Source of the DNA: Gemmatimonadota bacterium
Lineage (GTDB): Bacteria > Gemmatimonadota > Gemmatimonadetes > Gemmatimonadales > GWC2-71-9
NCBI GenBank assembly: GCA_029862935.1
Contig: JAOTWK010000059.1
Location: 1-12,114, forward strand
Direction of reading: 5' to 3'
DNA length: 12,114 bases
In this document: positions 5,638 through 11,874 of the stretch, one piece after another
Layout: the number at the start of each line of letters is the position of its first letter
Numbering within the stretch: the first letter of the stretch is position 1
The notes under the pieces: model-generated
Told to the model about the DNA's origin: nothing
Databases searched by the model: none
Seen by the model: the letters and a program-made list of their open reading frames with translations, nothing else
Made by a program: the position numbers and the translations under genes

Positions 5638-7275
5638 GTGGAGCAGACAACGCTGACGCCCGAAGAGCAGGAGCTGAACGACGCCATTCGCCGCGTTCTC
5701 GAGTCCGGTAGCCGCAAGAAGCTCATTGTTGCGGGCCCAGGCACAGGCAAGACGTACCTCTTCAGGCAAATGCTGCAGCTAGCTTCGGGTGATCCTAGTG
5801 AGAGACTTGTTCTCACCTTCATCAACAATCTAAAGAACGATCTTGAGAAGGACCTTGCAGGCTTAGCTGATGTCTCTACCCTGCACTCCCACTGCCTCGG
5901 CCTCCTCTATGCGCAGCCCAGACTACGGCAGGGCCTCTCTAGTGGCTTTCGCTGCCAGCCGGGGCTCGTTTCCTTGATCAAGGAGGATTGGGAGTACATA
6001 CGCGGCACCGACGCACCTTCGTTTGCGCAGCTGATGCGGAATCTCTCCGACGACGAAGACTTGACGTTCTACTTGAGCCGCGGTGAGTTCTATGACGCGG
6101 TCGACTTCGACGACACGGTGTACCGCGTATGCATCGGTCTTGAGTCGGGTGCAGCGTCACTACATGAGTATGATCTGGTTTTGGTTGACGAGTACCAGGA
6201 TTTCAATCGGCTGGAGGCTGCGTTCATCGACTTCCTGGCGGCGACAAGCGCGATAATGATAGTCGGGGACGACGACCAGGCTCTTTACAGCCAGCTGCGC
6301 GATTCTAGTTGGGATTACATCCGCTCCAAGTATGGCGATGGTGACTACGAGGTGTTCGAGCTGCCGTTTTGTATGCGGTGTCCAGAAGTCGTTGTGGGAG
6401 CGGTGTCAGATGTTATCCATCGAGCTCAGTCTCTGGCAAAGTTGGACGGGCGAATTCACAAGCCATACAGGCACTTTCCTCCGGTGAAGGGCAAAGACAG
6501 TGAGAAGTACCCTAAAATCGCCCTTGTCCAAACTACTGTCCAACGTCAGTCGGCAAACTACATGGGGATGTTCGTAGCACAGGCAGTTGACTCCATCCCC
6601 GAGGATGAGCTGGAAGCAGCTCTTCAGGGAGGCTACCCTGCCGCCCTCGTCATCGTGCCGAACCCGTTCAGAGGCCAAATCGTCCAGCACTTGGAGGCAA
6701 ACGGATACTCCGTCGAGACTCGCGAGGTGCCCGACACCAGATTGGGCCGCGAGCTAGGACTCGCAATCCTAAATGATGATCCAGAGTCGAATCTGGGGTG
6801 GCGGATCATCCTGATGCACGAAGACACGAGCACGGCCGCTGACGCTGTAGTCCAGACCGTTGATGGAACGCGTTCGCTCGCTGAGTGCATTCCCGGGGAC
6901 CTGCGTCAGCGAGTCTTGGCGGAAGCGAGTGTGTGGTCAGCACCAGAGGCGTCAACCGAGTCAGAACCTCCGCGCGAAGGAGGCGGGAAGGCCCCGTCCA
7001 TACGCGTTACGTCATTCGAGGGTGCCAAGGGGCTATCTGCACAGCACGTCTTCATGGCTGGTCTTCACGTTGGGGATCTTCCGAGAAGGGCGGGCAGCAT
7101 CCAGGACATCGAAATCTGTAAGTTCCTCGTTGGGCTGACCAGAACGCGCAAGAAGTGCTATCTCATCCACACGCAGAACTTCGCCGGAAAGTGGATGGAA
7201 CCCTCGCCCTTCATCGATTGGATCGACGCCGAGAGGTTCGAACGACTGAGAGTGAACGCTGCGTATTGGAGATGA
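5638..7275 (+). CDS. UvrD-like superfamily 1 DNA helicase
   Basis: This 545-residue ATP-dependent helicase carries a full set of SF1A motifs: Walker A AGPGTGKT (32-39), motif Ia VLTFINNLKNDL (58-69), TLHSHCLGLL (81-90), motif II LVLVDEYQDF (180-189, with D184 and E185), motif III GDDDQALYSQLRD (210-222), motif IV FCMRCP (244-249), motif V VTSFEGAKGLSAQHV (457-471) and motif VI VGLTRTRKKCYL (498-509). It is shorter than UvrD, PcrA or Rep (about 650-730 residues), with reduced insertions, and ends without a nuclease domain. GTG 5638 has GAAGGGA (5626-5632) five bases upstream. It is alone in its cassette. Stand-alone helicases of this kind occur in phage-defence loci (for example GajB of Gabija), but no GajA-like partner is present. 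The enzyme class is secure, and a defence role is inference. Confidence 0.9.
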   Translation: MEQTTLTPEEQELNDAIRRVLESGSRKKLIVAGPGTGKTYLFRQMLQLASGDPSERLVLTFINNLKNDLEKDLAGLADVSTLHSHCLGLLYAQPRLRQGLSSGFRCQPGLVSLIKEDWEYIRGTDAPSFAQLMRNLSDDEDLTFYLSRGEFYDAVDFDDTVYRVCIGLESGAASLHEYDLVLVDEYQDFNRLEAAFIDFLAATSAIMIVGDDDQALYSQLRDSSWDYIRSKYGDGDYEVFELPFCMRCPEVVVGAVSDVIHRAQSLAKLDGRIHKPYRHFPPVKGKDSEKYPKIALVQTTVQRQSANYMGMFVAQAVDSIPEDELEAALQGGYPAALVIVPNPFRGQIVQHLEANGYSVETREVPDTRLGRELGLAILNDDPESNLGWRIILMHEDTSTAADAVVQTVDGTRSLAECIPGDLRQRVLAEASVWSAPEASTESEPPREGGGKAPSIRVTSFEGAKGLSAQHVFMAGLHVGDLPRRAGSIQDIEICKFLVGLTRTRKKCYLIHTQNFAGKWMEPSPFIDWIDAERFERLRVNAAYWR

Positions 7276-7291
7276 GTAGGGGCAGTCGGCT

Positions 7292-7435
7292 GTCTAACAA
7301 GCGCATGGACCAGCCGAGCGCGTACGTTTTCAAAGGAAATAGAATGACTGAGCGCCTGGCGTTGATACGAGGACGTTCACCGATTGGCGCGCCTGGCGAG
7401 CGGCTCGCTCGCAGGTCATGCGCTGACCGTTAGAC
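7292..7435 (+). repeat. attC site F (144 bp)
   Basis: GTCTAAC (7292-7298) and GTTAGAC (7429-7435) are exact complements. AGCGCATG (7300-7307) pairs with CATGCGCT (7417-7424). The loop contains AAAGGAA (7332-7338). It is closely related to sites D and G. Confidence 0.93.
7344..7433 (+). CDS. Possible 29-residue mini-ORF inside attC F
   Basis: AAAGGAA (7332-7338) precedes ATG 7344 by 5 bases. The frame ends at the TAG of the 3' core GTTAGAC. The peptide starts MTERLALIRG and ends RRSCADR, matching the end of the mini-ORF in attC D and, at LALIR, the one beginning at 8495 in attC G. It is real as sequence. Translation is unproven. Confidence 0.25.
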   Translation: MTERLALIRGRSPIGAPGERLARRSCADR

Positions 7436-7474
7436 GGCAAGGCAGTTTCACTACCCATTCATTGCAACGAAATC

Positions 7475-8416
7475 ATGAGACAGCCCCACTACCCAGTCAT
7501 CTTCTGTGCCTTGTGCACAATCTTCGCCTGCGGCACCCCGGGAAATCAAACGCCTGCCGAAGAACCACTTGAAGAGTCAGGATCGCGTGAGATACCCTTT
7601 GACTTCGAACGCAACCAAATCATTCTCACCGTGAGCATGAACGACGAGGGGCCATTCTACATGTTTCTCGACACCGGGGGCAACCCTTCTGCGGTGGATC
7701 TCACCGCGGCGCGAGAGGCCGGGATCCCCCTCGACACGACCGCGGCGGGGGAGGCCGAAGGAGTCGGCGGTGAACCCATTCCCATCTATGCCGCCCAGAT
7801 TACGACGCTCCGCCTTGGCGAGACCGTAGTGGGCGACGTGGATGCCGTAGCGCTCAGCCTCAATCATATCTCCGCCCGCCTAGGCAGGCCTCTACATGGG
7901 GTATTAGGGTATAGCCTGCTGAAGGATCGGATTGTTCAGATCGACTATCGCAATCGTAGAATCCGGATCTTTGCTGACCAGCCGCCCGAGCCACAAGAGG
8001 GTTCTCAGCGCGTCAGCTTTCCACTGCAATTCCGTGCGGGCAGTACCATCCCCTTGCTGGAAGATTTCTATGTCAATGGTCAGCAGTTGAGGGTGACGCT
8101 CGACACGGGGTCGAGCTTGGCTCTGGAGTTGTTTCCGTGGGCAATTGAACAACTTGGGTTAGAGCAGCAATGGGAACAAGCAACGGCTTCTTCGGTGGTC
8201 GGTGCGCGCGGTGAAGCTGCGGTTAGGGAAGGTCGAGTGGAATCGGTCAGGATTGGTTCCATCGAACTCGGTGAGCAGCCGGTCGTCTTCGCTGAGAAGG
8301 AGCGAGATGACTCAGAACGAGAGGGCGGCAACCTAGGCAATGCGTTGCTGAAGCATTTTCTCTTGACGCTAGACTACAAGAACGGGGAGGTTCAGCTTGA
8401 ACTGGTACAGCAATGA
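7475..8416 (+). CDS. Retropepsin-like aspartyl protease lipoprotein with two DTG motifs
   Basis: This is a 313-residue protein. The N-terminus (FCALCTIFACGTPGNQ) is a lipoprotein-type signal with the probable lipidated residue C19, followed by an acidic linker. Two repeats of an aspartyl-protease-like beta domain follow. The first has FLDTGG (D66-T67-G68) and the closing motif GVLGYSLLKDRIVQIDY (142-158). The second has TLDTGSS (D210-T211-G212) and GNLGNALLKHFLLTLDY (285-301). This matches the bacterial retropepsin-like families (Asp_protease_2 type), where the two lobes together could form one active site as in pepsin. Location should be the membrane or outer membrane facing the periplasm. 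It starts 40 bases after attC F with a weak ribosome site. Substrate unknown. Confidence 0.82.
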   Translation: MRQPHYPVIFCALCTIFACGTPGNQTPAEEPLEESGSREIPFDFERNQIILTVSMNDEGPFYMFLDTGGNPSAVDLTAAREAGIPLDTTAAGEAEGVGGEPIPIYAAQITTLRLGETVVGDVDAVALSLNHISARLGRPLHGVLGYSLLKDRIVQIDYRNRRIRIFADQPPEPQEGSQRVSFPLQFRAGSTIPLLEDFYVNGQQLRVTLDTGSSLALELFPWAIEQLGLEQQWEQATASSVVGARGEAAVREGRVESVRIGSIELGEQPVVFAEKERDDSEREGGNLGNALLKHFLLTLDYKNGEVQLELVQQ

Positions 8417-8449
8417 ACGGGAAACCGAGGGTGCCCGCAAGCAGCCGCC

Positions 8450-8585
8450 GTCTAACAAGCGCATGAAGCTGTCGAGCGCGTTTGAAAGGAAGTGATGATT
8501 GTGCGCCTGGCGTTGATACGAGTCGTTCATCGAGACGCGCGCCTGGCGAGTTGTTCGCTCGCAGGTCATGCGCTGGCCGTTAGGT
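8450..8585 (+). repeat. attC site G (136 bp)
   Basis: The cores are GTCTAAC (8450-8456) and GTTAGGT (8579-8585). AGCGCATG (8458-8465) pairs with CATGCGCT (8567-8574). The loop has GAAAGGAAG (8484-8492) followed by ATG 8495, which opens a 34-codon frame crossing the 3' core into the next cassette. It is the same subfamily as D and F, with a small deletion in the loop. Confidence 0.92.
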
Positions 8586-8721
8586 GGCTGAAGGAGTGAC
8601 GCCGCACACCTCTGCGACTACCACACCGGCACTGCCACTAGCATCGTCTTGCGGTGCTTGTGCGCGTTGCCTGCATGCCCTGGCGTTACGCACTCCAGGC
8701 CTTTTCAATAGGGGGAGTCTG

Positions 8722-8946
8722 ATGAAGATGAACATGGGTACCGCCGACCGAGTCATACGTACGCTGCTGGCGATTGCGGTAGCCGTCCTCTATTTCACTG
8801 ACACAATCAGTGGCGCGCTGGCCATCGTTCTCGGGATCGTGGCCATTGCGTTTCTCCTCACGAGTCTAGTGGGATGGTGCCCGGGCTACCTCCCGTTCGG
8901 ACTTTCAACTCGCAAACCCCCGACGGGTCCGTCATCAGCCGCCTAA
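8722..8946 (+). CDS. DUF2892 (YgaP-like transmembrane domain) protein
   Basis: This is a 74-residue inner-membrane protein. It begins MKMNMGTADRVIRTLLAIA, the hallmark start of DUF2892 proteins (x-N-x-G-x-x-D-R-x-x-R). Two helices follow (about 11-26 and 30-50) and then GWCPGYLPFGLSTRK with the family's conserved C-P pair (53-54). YgaP of E. coli fuses this domain to a rhodanese, while the solo form is widespread and of unknown role, possibly linked to sulfur chemistry. GGGGGAG at 8711-8717 supports ATG 8722. The more upstream in-frame start would begin inside attC G and adds a non-conserved tail. The stop TAA lies within the 5' core of the following attC. Confidence 0.82.
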   Translation: MKMNMGTADRVIRTLLAIAVAVLYFTDTISGALAIVLGIVAIAFLLTSLVGWCPGYLPFGLSTRKPPTGPSSAA

Positions 8947-9072
8947 CACACGTTAGGAGCTGTCAAACACGGGCCGTTTCAGAGGATGGCGTTGATATGA
9001 GCGCGACCCGCTCTCATCATTCCGGTCAAGGGACGGTTTGCCCGGTCTCCGAGTTGTTTGCAGCTCAAACGC
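8941..9072 (+). repeat. Truncated attC H (3' core missing)
   Basis: GCCTAAC (8941-8947) and the following left arm closely match attC B. On the right, 22 bases ending in CAAACGC (9051-9072) are identical to attC B (1085-1106). Immediately after CAAACGC the similarity stops and coding sequence of a DinB-like gene begins, so about 13 bases including the GTTRRRY core are lost. Confidence 0.75.
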
Positions 9073-9351
9073 GATGAACCAGCCGCAGTTGCATGGATCG
9101 ACGGGGGACAGGACTTTCCCTCAGAAGCTCTTGGCAACGAGCGCATGTGGGAGGATCTCGTCAGTGAGTTTCTCGCCGGGTCGGAGACGGCAGTAGAGTT
9201 AGGGCGCTTGCCTGAGGCGCTGATGGAAGAAGTGGGCCCGGGCGTCACGCTTGCCGAGAGGCTCGAGAGCTTGGCCGTTCATAATGCTTACCACCTCGGG
9301 AAGATCGTTGCCCTGCGTCAGGTCATCGATGCGTGGCCCCCACCGGGGTAG
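9073..9351 (+). pseudogene. C-terminal fragment of a DinB/YfiT-like protein
   Basis: From the attC H break point an open frame of about 92 codons runs to TAG (9349-9351). Its end, LAVHNAYHLGKIVALRQVIDAWPPP, carries the conserved histidines of the last helix of DinB-family four-helix proteins (metal-binding, including thiol transferases and damage-inducible proteins). Such proteins are usually about 150-170 residues, and here the N-terminal part with the first histidine is absent. A TTG inside the attC could start translation, but the product would lack a full metal site. I read it as a gene truncated by the same deletion that removed the attC core. Its own attC (9438-9498) is intact. Confidence 0.65.
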
Positions 9352-9437
9352 GTTCAGTGGCTCTCAGGCGTATCCGGAGACCGACATGGTGACATTGAAC
9401 TGAGTGGCGACGGGAGATGCACCCATTGCTGAGAGCC

Positions 9438-9498
9438 GCCGAACACGGCGTGAAGCTGACGGGCCCGCGGCCCGCAGCTTACGCCCCAGTCGTTGGGC
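9438..9498 (+). repeat. attC site I (61 bp, short type)
   Basis: GCCGAAC (9438-9444) and GTTGGGC (9492-9498) bound a compact hairpin: GGCGTGAAGCTG on the left pairs with CAGCTTACGCC on the right, around the GC-rich centre GGGCCCGCGGCCC. This is the classical 60-bp attC form and is unlike the long sites nearby. Confidence 0.85.
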
Positions 9499-9559
9499 AG
9501 TGGGTAGACAGGGACGCTGGTAGTTGTTCATTCAAGGTTCGGATGGCGGAGCACGGTCG

Positions 9560-10054
9560 ATGACTGAGATCACTTTGGTACGCCTCTCCGATATCGAGTC
9601 GGCCTCGATCGTAGCCCTGATGAACGACCCTGATGTGCGGCGCCACCTGCCCCTTGCAAAGGGTGACTTCACCGAAGAGGACTGCGCTCGATTCGTCGCG
9701 GCGAAGGAGCGCATGTGGAGCGACCACGGCTACGGACCCTGGGCCCTCGTTCAAGACGGGGAGTTCATAGGTTGGGGCGGACTCCAGCCGGAGGGTGATG
9801 ACGCCGACCTCGGTCTCGTGCTCCATCCCTCCAATTGGGGCGCTGGTCGCTCCCTATACCACCGTTTCCTGTCCTACGCCTTTGACGAACTCCGACTCGA
9901 CTCCGTCATCGCCATGCTGCCTGAAACAAGGACTAGTGGAGGTGGCCTGACGCGCCTGGGATTCGCCCCGGACGGCGAGTCGGAGATCGGTGGAGAGCGG
10001 TTCATTCGCTTCCGTCTCTATCGGGCGGAGTGGACGTCCGGGGCCACTGCCTAA
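9560..10054 (+). CDS. GNAT family N-acetyltransferase
   Basis: This 164-residue cytoplasmic enzyme resembles the RimJ/RimL-like branch of GNAT acetyltransferases. Features: N-terminal strand TLVRLSDIES, a helix ending NDPDVRRHLP (22-31), the central strands WALVQDGEFIGWGGLQ (61-76), and the acetyl-CoA binding region LGLVLHPSNWGAGRSLYHRF (84-103), where WGAGR replaces the usual Q/R-x-x-G-x-G/A loop, then YAFDELRLDSVIAMLPETRTSGGGLTRLGF (106-135). It should acetylate an amine of a protein or small molecule, substrate unknown. ATG 9560 is chosen because GGAG (9548-9551) lies 8 bases upstream. An earlier TTG lacks this. The stop TAA lies in the 5' core of the next attC. Confidence 0.82.
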   Translation: MTEITLVRLSDIESASIVALMNDPDVRRHLPLAKGDFTEEDCARFVAAKERMWSDHGYGPWALVQDGEFIGWGGLQPEGDDADLGLVLHPSNWGAGRSLYHRFLSYAFDELRLDSVIAMLPETRTSGGGLTRLGFAPDGESEIGGERFIRFRLYRAEWTSGATA

Positions 10055-10133
10055 CAAGGAATTGCTACTGACGCGGTAGACTTCGGGGCTCACGGCATGT
10101 TGGTCGCGCAGTAGAATTCCAAAGTCGTTAGGC
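10049..10133 (+). repeat. attC site J (85 bp)
   Basis: GCCTAAC (10049-10055) and GTTAGGC (10127-10133) are exact complements. The arms AAGGAATTGCTACTGACGCG and CGCGCAGTAGAATTCC pair along nearly their full length with the single-base bulges typical of attC. Confidence 0.9.
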
Positions 10134-10158
10134 GTACATAGAAACGAGGGACACCCGG

Positions 10159-10338
10159 ATGAGCAAGATTCGACCGACACATACCACCGTCGGTGTGTGG
10201 GTCGGAAGTGGCACCGCTCTTGGCGCTGCTCTCGGCGCAGCGTTCGGCGATGTGGCGATCGGTGTTGCGCTCGGCGTTGCTATCGGCGCGGCGATTGGGG
10301 CCGCGATGAGTAAGCGATCCAAGGATGGACGGAGATGA
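10159..10338 (+). CDS. Glycine-zipper small membrane protein (59 aa)
   Basis: This short frame starts at ATG 10159 with GAGGGA (10146-10151) seven bases upstream and ends with TGA at 10336-10338. The central 40 residues are repeated G-A-A/G-V-A patterns (ALGAALGAAFGDVAIGVALG), a glycine zipper that favours tightly packed membrane helices, flanked by the basic tails MSKIRPTHTT and SKRSKDGRR. Similar small glycine-zipper proteins are common in bacteria, and their role is unknown. It begins 25 bases after attC J, as expected for the first gene of a cassette, with coding on the + strand supported by the ribosome site. The long arginine- and proline-rich frames opposite are antisense artefacts. 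Confidence 0.72.
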   Translation: MSKIRPTHTTVGVWVGSGTALGAALGAAFGDVAIGVALGVAIGAAIGAAMSKRSKDGRR

Positions 10339-10429
10339 GACAATAGACACCCCAACGGTGATGTCTTGGGCAGCCTTGATTGTCGCGATCTTGGCACTAC
10401 CCGTCAGCAACTTTGTCGCAGTCCGCTAG
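10325..10429 (+). CDS. Possible 34-residue membrane peptide overlapping the glycine-zipper gene
   Basis: A frame from ATG 10325 to TAG 10427-10429 overlaps the previous gene by 14 bases in another frame and encodes one membrane helix (MSWAALIVAILALPVSNFVAV). Overlap suggests translational coupling, but there is no clear ribosome site (only AAGG directly before the ATG) and no family recognised. Confidence 0.3.
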   Translation: MDGDETIDTPTVMSWAALIVAILALPVSNFVAVR

Positions 10430-10518
10430 GTCAAAGTGGGCTTGACGAATATGAACGGCGCTGAACCGGAGCGTCAGCCCGAGCCTGTGGCAATACTATA
10501 GCTCGATGGGGAAATCGC

Positions 10519-10755
10519 ATGAGTAATTGGATCTTCGTCGTCACTCGCCAGCGTGACGGCGACGCGTGGGTTCCAGCGCGTGAGACCTTCGATACCCGTA
10601 TGCGGGACGCGTTCTGGGCGACGCCGCCTAACAAGGCGGTCCAGTTGACCCGGCCCCAGCGCGTTTCAAATTTGGCTGGTAGCTTTCTGGCATTGAATCC
10701 GGGTGCTTCGGTGATCTCGACGGTGGGCTGGGCGGCTGACCGCCCGTTCCGTTAG
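10519..10755 (+). pseudogene. N-terminal stub of an EVE/PUA-like protein, read on through attC K
   Basis: ATG 10519 has GGGGA (10508-10512) six bases upstream. The first 35 or so residues, NWIFVVTRQRDGDAW then RMRDAFW, resemble the start of EVE/PUA-like domain proteins (x-N-W-I-F-V-V-T ... R-x-x-D-x-F-W-G). Those domains bind modified bases and normally span about 140-150 residues. After ATPP the frame enters the attC at 10626 (PPNKAVQLTRP) without a stop and continues through it until the TAG inside GTTAGGC. So residues 36-78 are attC-encoded and most of the domain is missing. It may be a degraded gene or a new chimeric short protein. The family call rests on the N-terminal motif only. Confidence 0.5.
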
Positions 10756-10757
10756 GC
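10626..10757 (+). repeat. attC site K (132 bp)
   Basis: GCCTAAC (10626-10632) and GTTAGGC (10751-10757) are exact complements. Left arm AAGGCGGTCCAGTTG pairs imperfectly with CGGCTGACCGCCCGTTCC on the right. The reading frame of the preceding gene passes through the whole site. Confidence 0.88.
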
Positions 10758-10770
10758 AGCACTCTAGCTG

Positions 10771-11694
10771 TTGTTGAACGTGGATACTATCCCGGCTGAA
10801 TTCGCTCAAAGATCGATAGACATTGACGGGGAGCCTGCACGAGACTGGGTCGCGCAGTTGCCCGCGCTCTTGGAGAGCTTGGCTGATCTGTGGAGCCTTA
10901 GTCTCGGCTCTCCGTTTCCGCCTCTCTCGTACAGCTATCTCTGTCCAGTGTCTCGCCAGGACAATACGGAAGCCGTTCTCAAGCTGCGATTCCCAGGTCC
11001 GGGAATGGCGCGGGAAGTGGAGTGCCTGACGGCATTCGCAGGCGATGGTGCCGTACTTCTTCTTGAGTCAGATGTGGATCGTGGTGCGCTGCTACTCGAG
11101 AGAATCAGGCCGGGCTCGGATCTCTCAGCGCTCACCGATGATGAAGCCGTGCAGCAGTTTGCCACCGTCGTGCGGCGTCTGCACAAGCCGCCCCCGACTG
11201 TGTCTCCATTCCCCGCAGTGGCCGACTGGGGTCAAGGCTTTGAGAGGCATCGGACAATCGGCGAAGGGAGCAGTCCGCTTCCATCGAGATTGATTGATGC
11301 GGCTCAGGCGGTACATGGAGAACTCGCCGGGTCAATGGACCAGCCCGTTCTGCTGCATGGCGATCTTCATCACGGGAACATTCTGGCGGGAACACGACAA
11401 CCGTGGCTGGCCATCGACCCTCAAGGTGTCGTAGGCGAACGAGCCTATGAGGTTGGTGCATTCCTTCGCAATCCCATTGACACTCTTTCAGCTCGGCCAG
11501 ATCTAGAGAGCTTGATGAGCAGGCGCGTGTCTCTGGTTTCTGAAGTGATGCAGCTTGACCGCGGTCGGGTCATTGGCTGGGGGATGGCCCAGGCCGTGCT
11601 TGCCGGAATCTGGTCATACGAGGATCATGGCACTGGTTGGGAGGAGTGGGTGCGAATTGGTGAAGCGCTCGACGTGTTGCGGCGTTCTGCCTAA
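10771..11694 (+). CDS. APH(6)-type aminoglycoside phosphotransferase
   Basis: This protein of up to 307 residues belongs to the aminoglycoside/hydroxyurea kinase family (APH_6_hur type, as in StrB), which transfers phosphate from ATP to the 6-hydroxyl of streptomycin-like compounds in the cytoplasm. Key parts: AVLKLRFP with the probable ATP-binding K71, E82 in REVECLTAF, the Brenner motif LLHGDLHHGNIL (194-205, catalytic D198), metal-binding D216 in WLAIDPQGVVGERAYEVG (212-229), then FLRNP (231-235), all close to the family pattern. Full length for the family. The start is uncertain: TTG 10771, TTG 10774 or GTG 10780, none with a strong ribosome site, 14-23 bases from attC K. The stop TAA is part of the next attC core. 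Whether it confers resistance here cannot be read from sequence. Confidence 0.87.
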   Translation: MLNVDTIPAEFAQRSIDIDGEPARDWVAQLPALLESLADLWSLSLGSPFPPLSYSYLCPVSRQDNTEAVLKLRFPGPGMAREVECLTAFAGDGAVLLLESDVDRGALLLERIRPGSDLSALTDDEAVQQFATVVRRLHKPPPTVSPFPAVADWGQGFERHRTIGEGSSPLPSRLIDAAQAVHGELAGSMDQPVLLHGDLHHGNILAGTRQPWLAIDPQGVVGERAYEVGAFLRNPIDTLSARPDLESLMSRRVSLVSEVMQLDRGRVIGWGMAQAVLAGIWSYEDHGTGWEEWVRIGEALDVLRRSA

Positions 11695-11778
11695 CAGCTC
11701 GCTGGAGCGGACGCAGCCTCGGCGCGCTATCATGTCCGGCATACAGACGCTGCGCCGCTCAGCTCGCAGCCGTTATGC
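11689..11778 (+). repeat. attC site L (90 bp)
   Basis: GCCTAAC (11689-11695) and the variant 3' core GTTATGC (11772-11778) enclose long arms: AGCTCGCTGGAGCGGACGCA on the left, GCGCCGCTCAGCTCGCAGCC on the right, which pair with small bulges. Shape and core resemble the classical attC sites of mobile integron cassettes. Confidence 0.88.
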
Positions 11779-11874
11779 GGCTTGGAGTAGCAAACAGACC
11801 GCTCGCCCACGTGCGACAGATTGCTCCGATCGCGCAGCCCCCAGCAGCGCATCGGAATGTTCCCGAGAAGATTG

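Noticed and set aside
10090..10410. Long - strand frames opposite the glycine-zipper gene
   Set aside because: Their repetitive Ala/Pro translation is the antisense of the Gly/Ala repeats. The + strand gene has the ribosome site and the cassette orientation.
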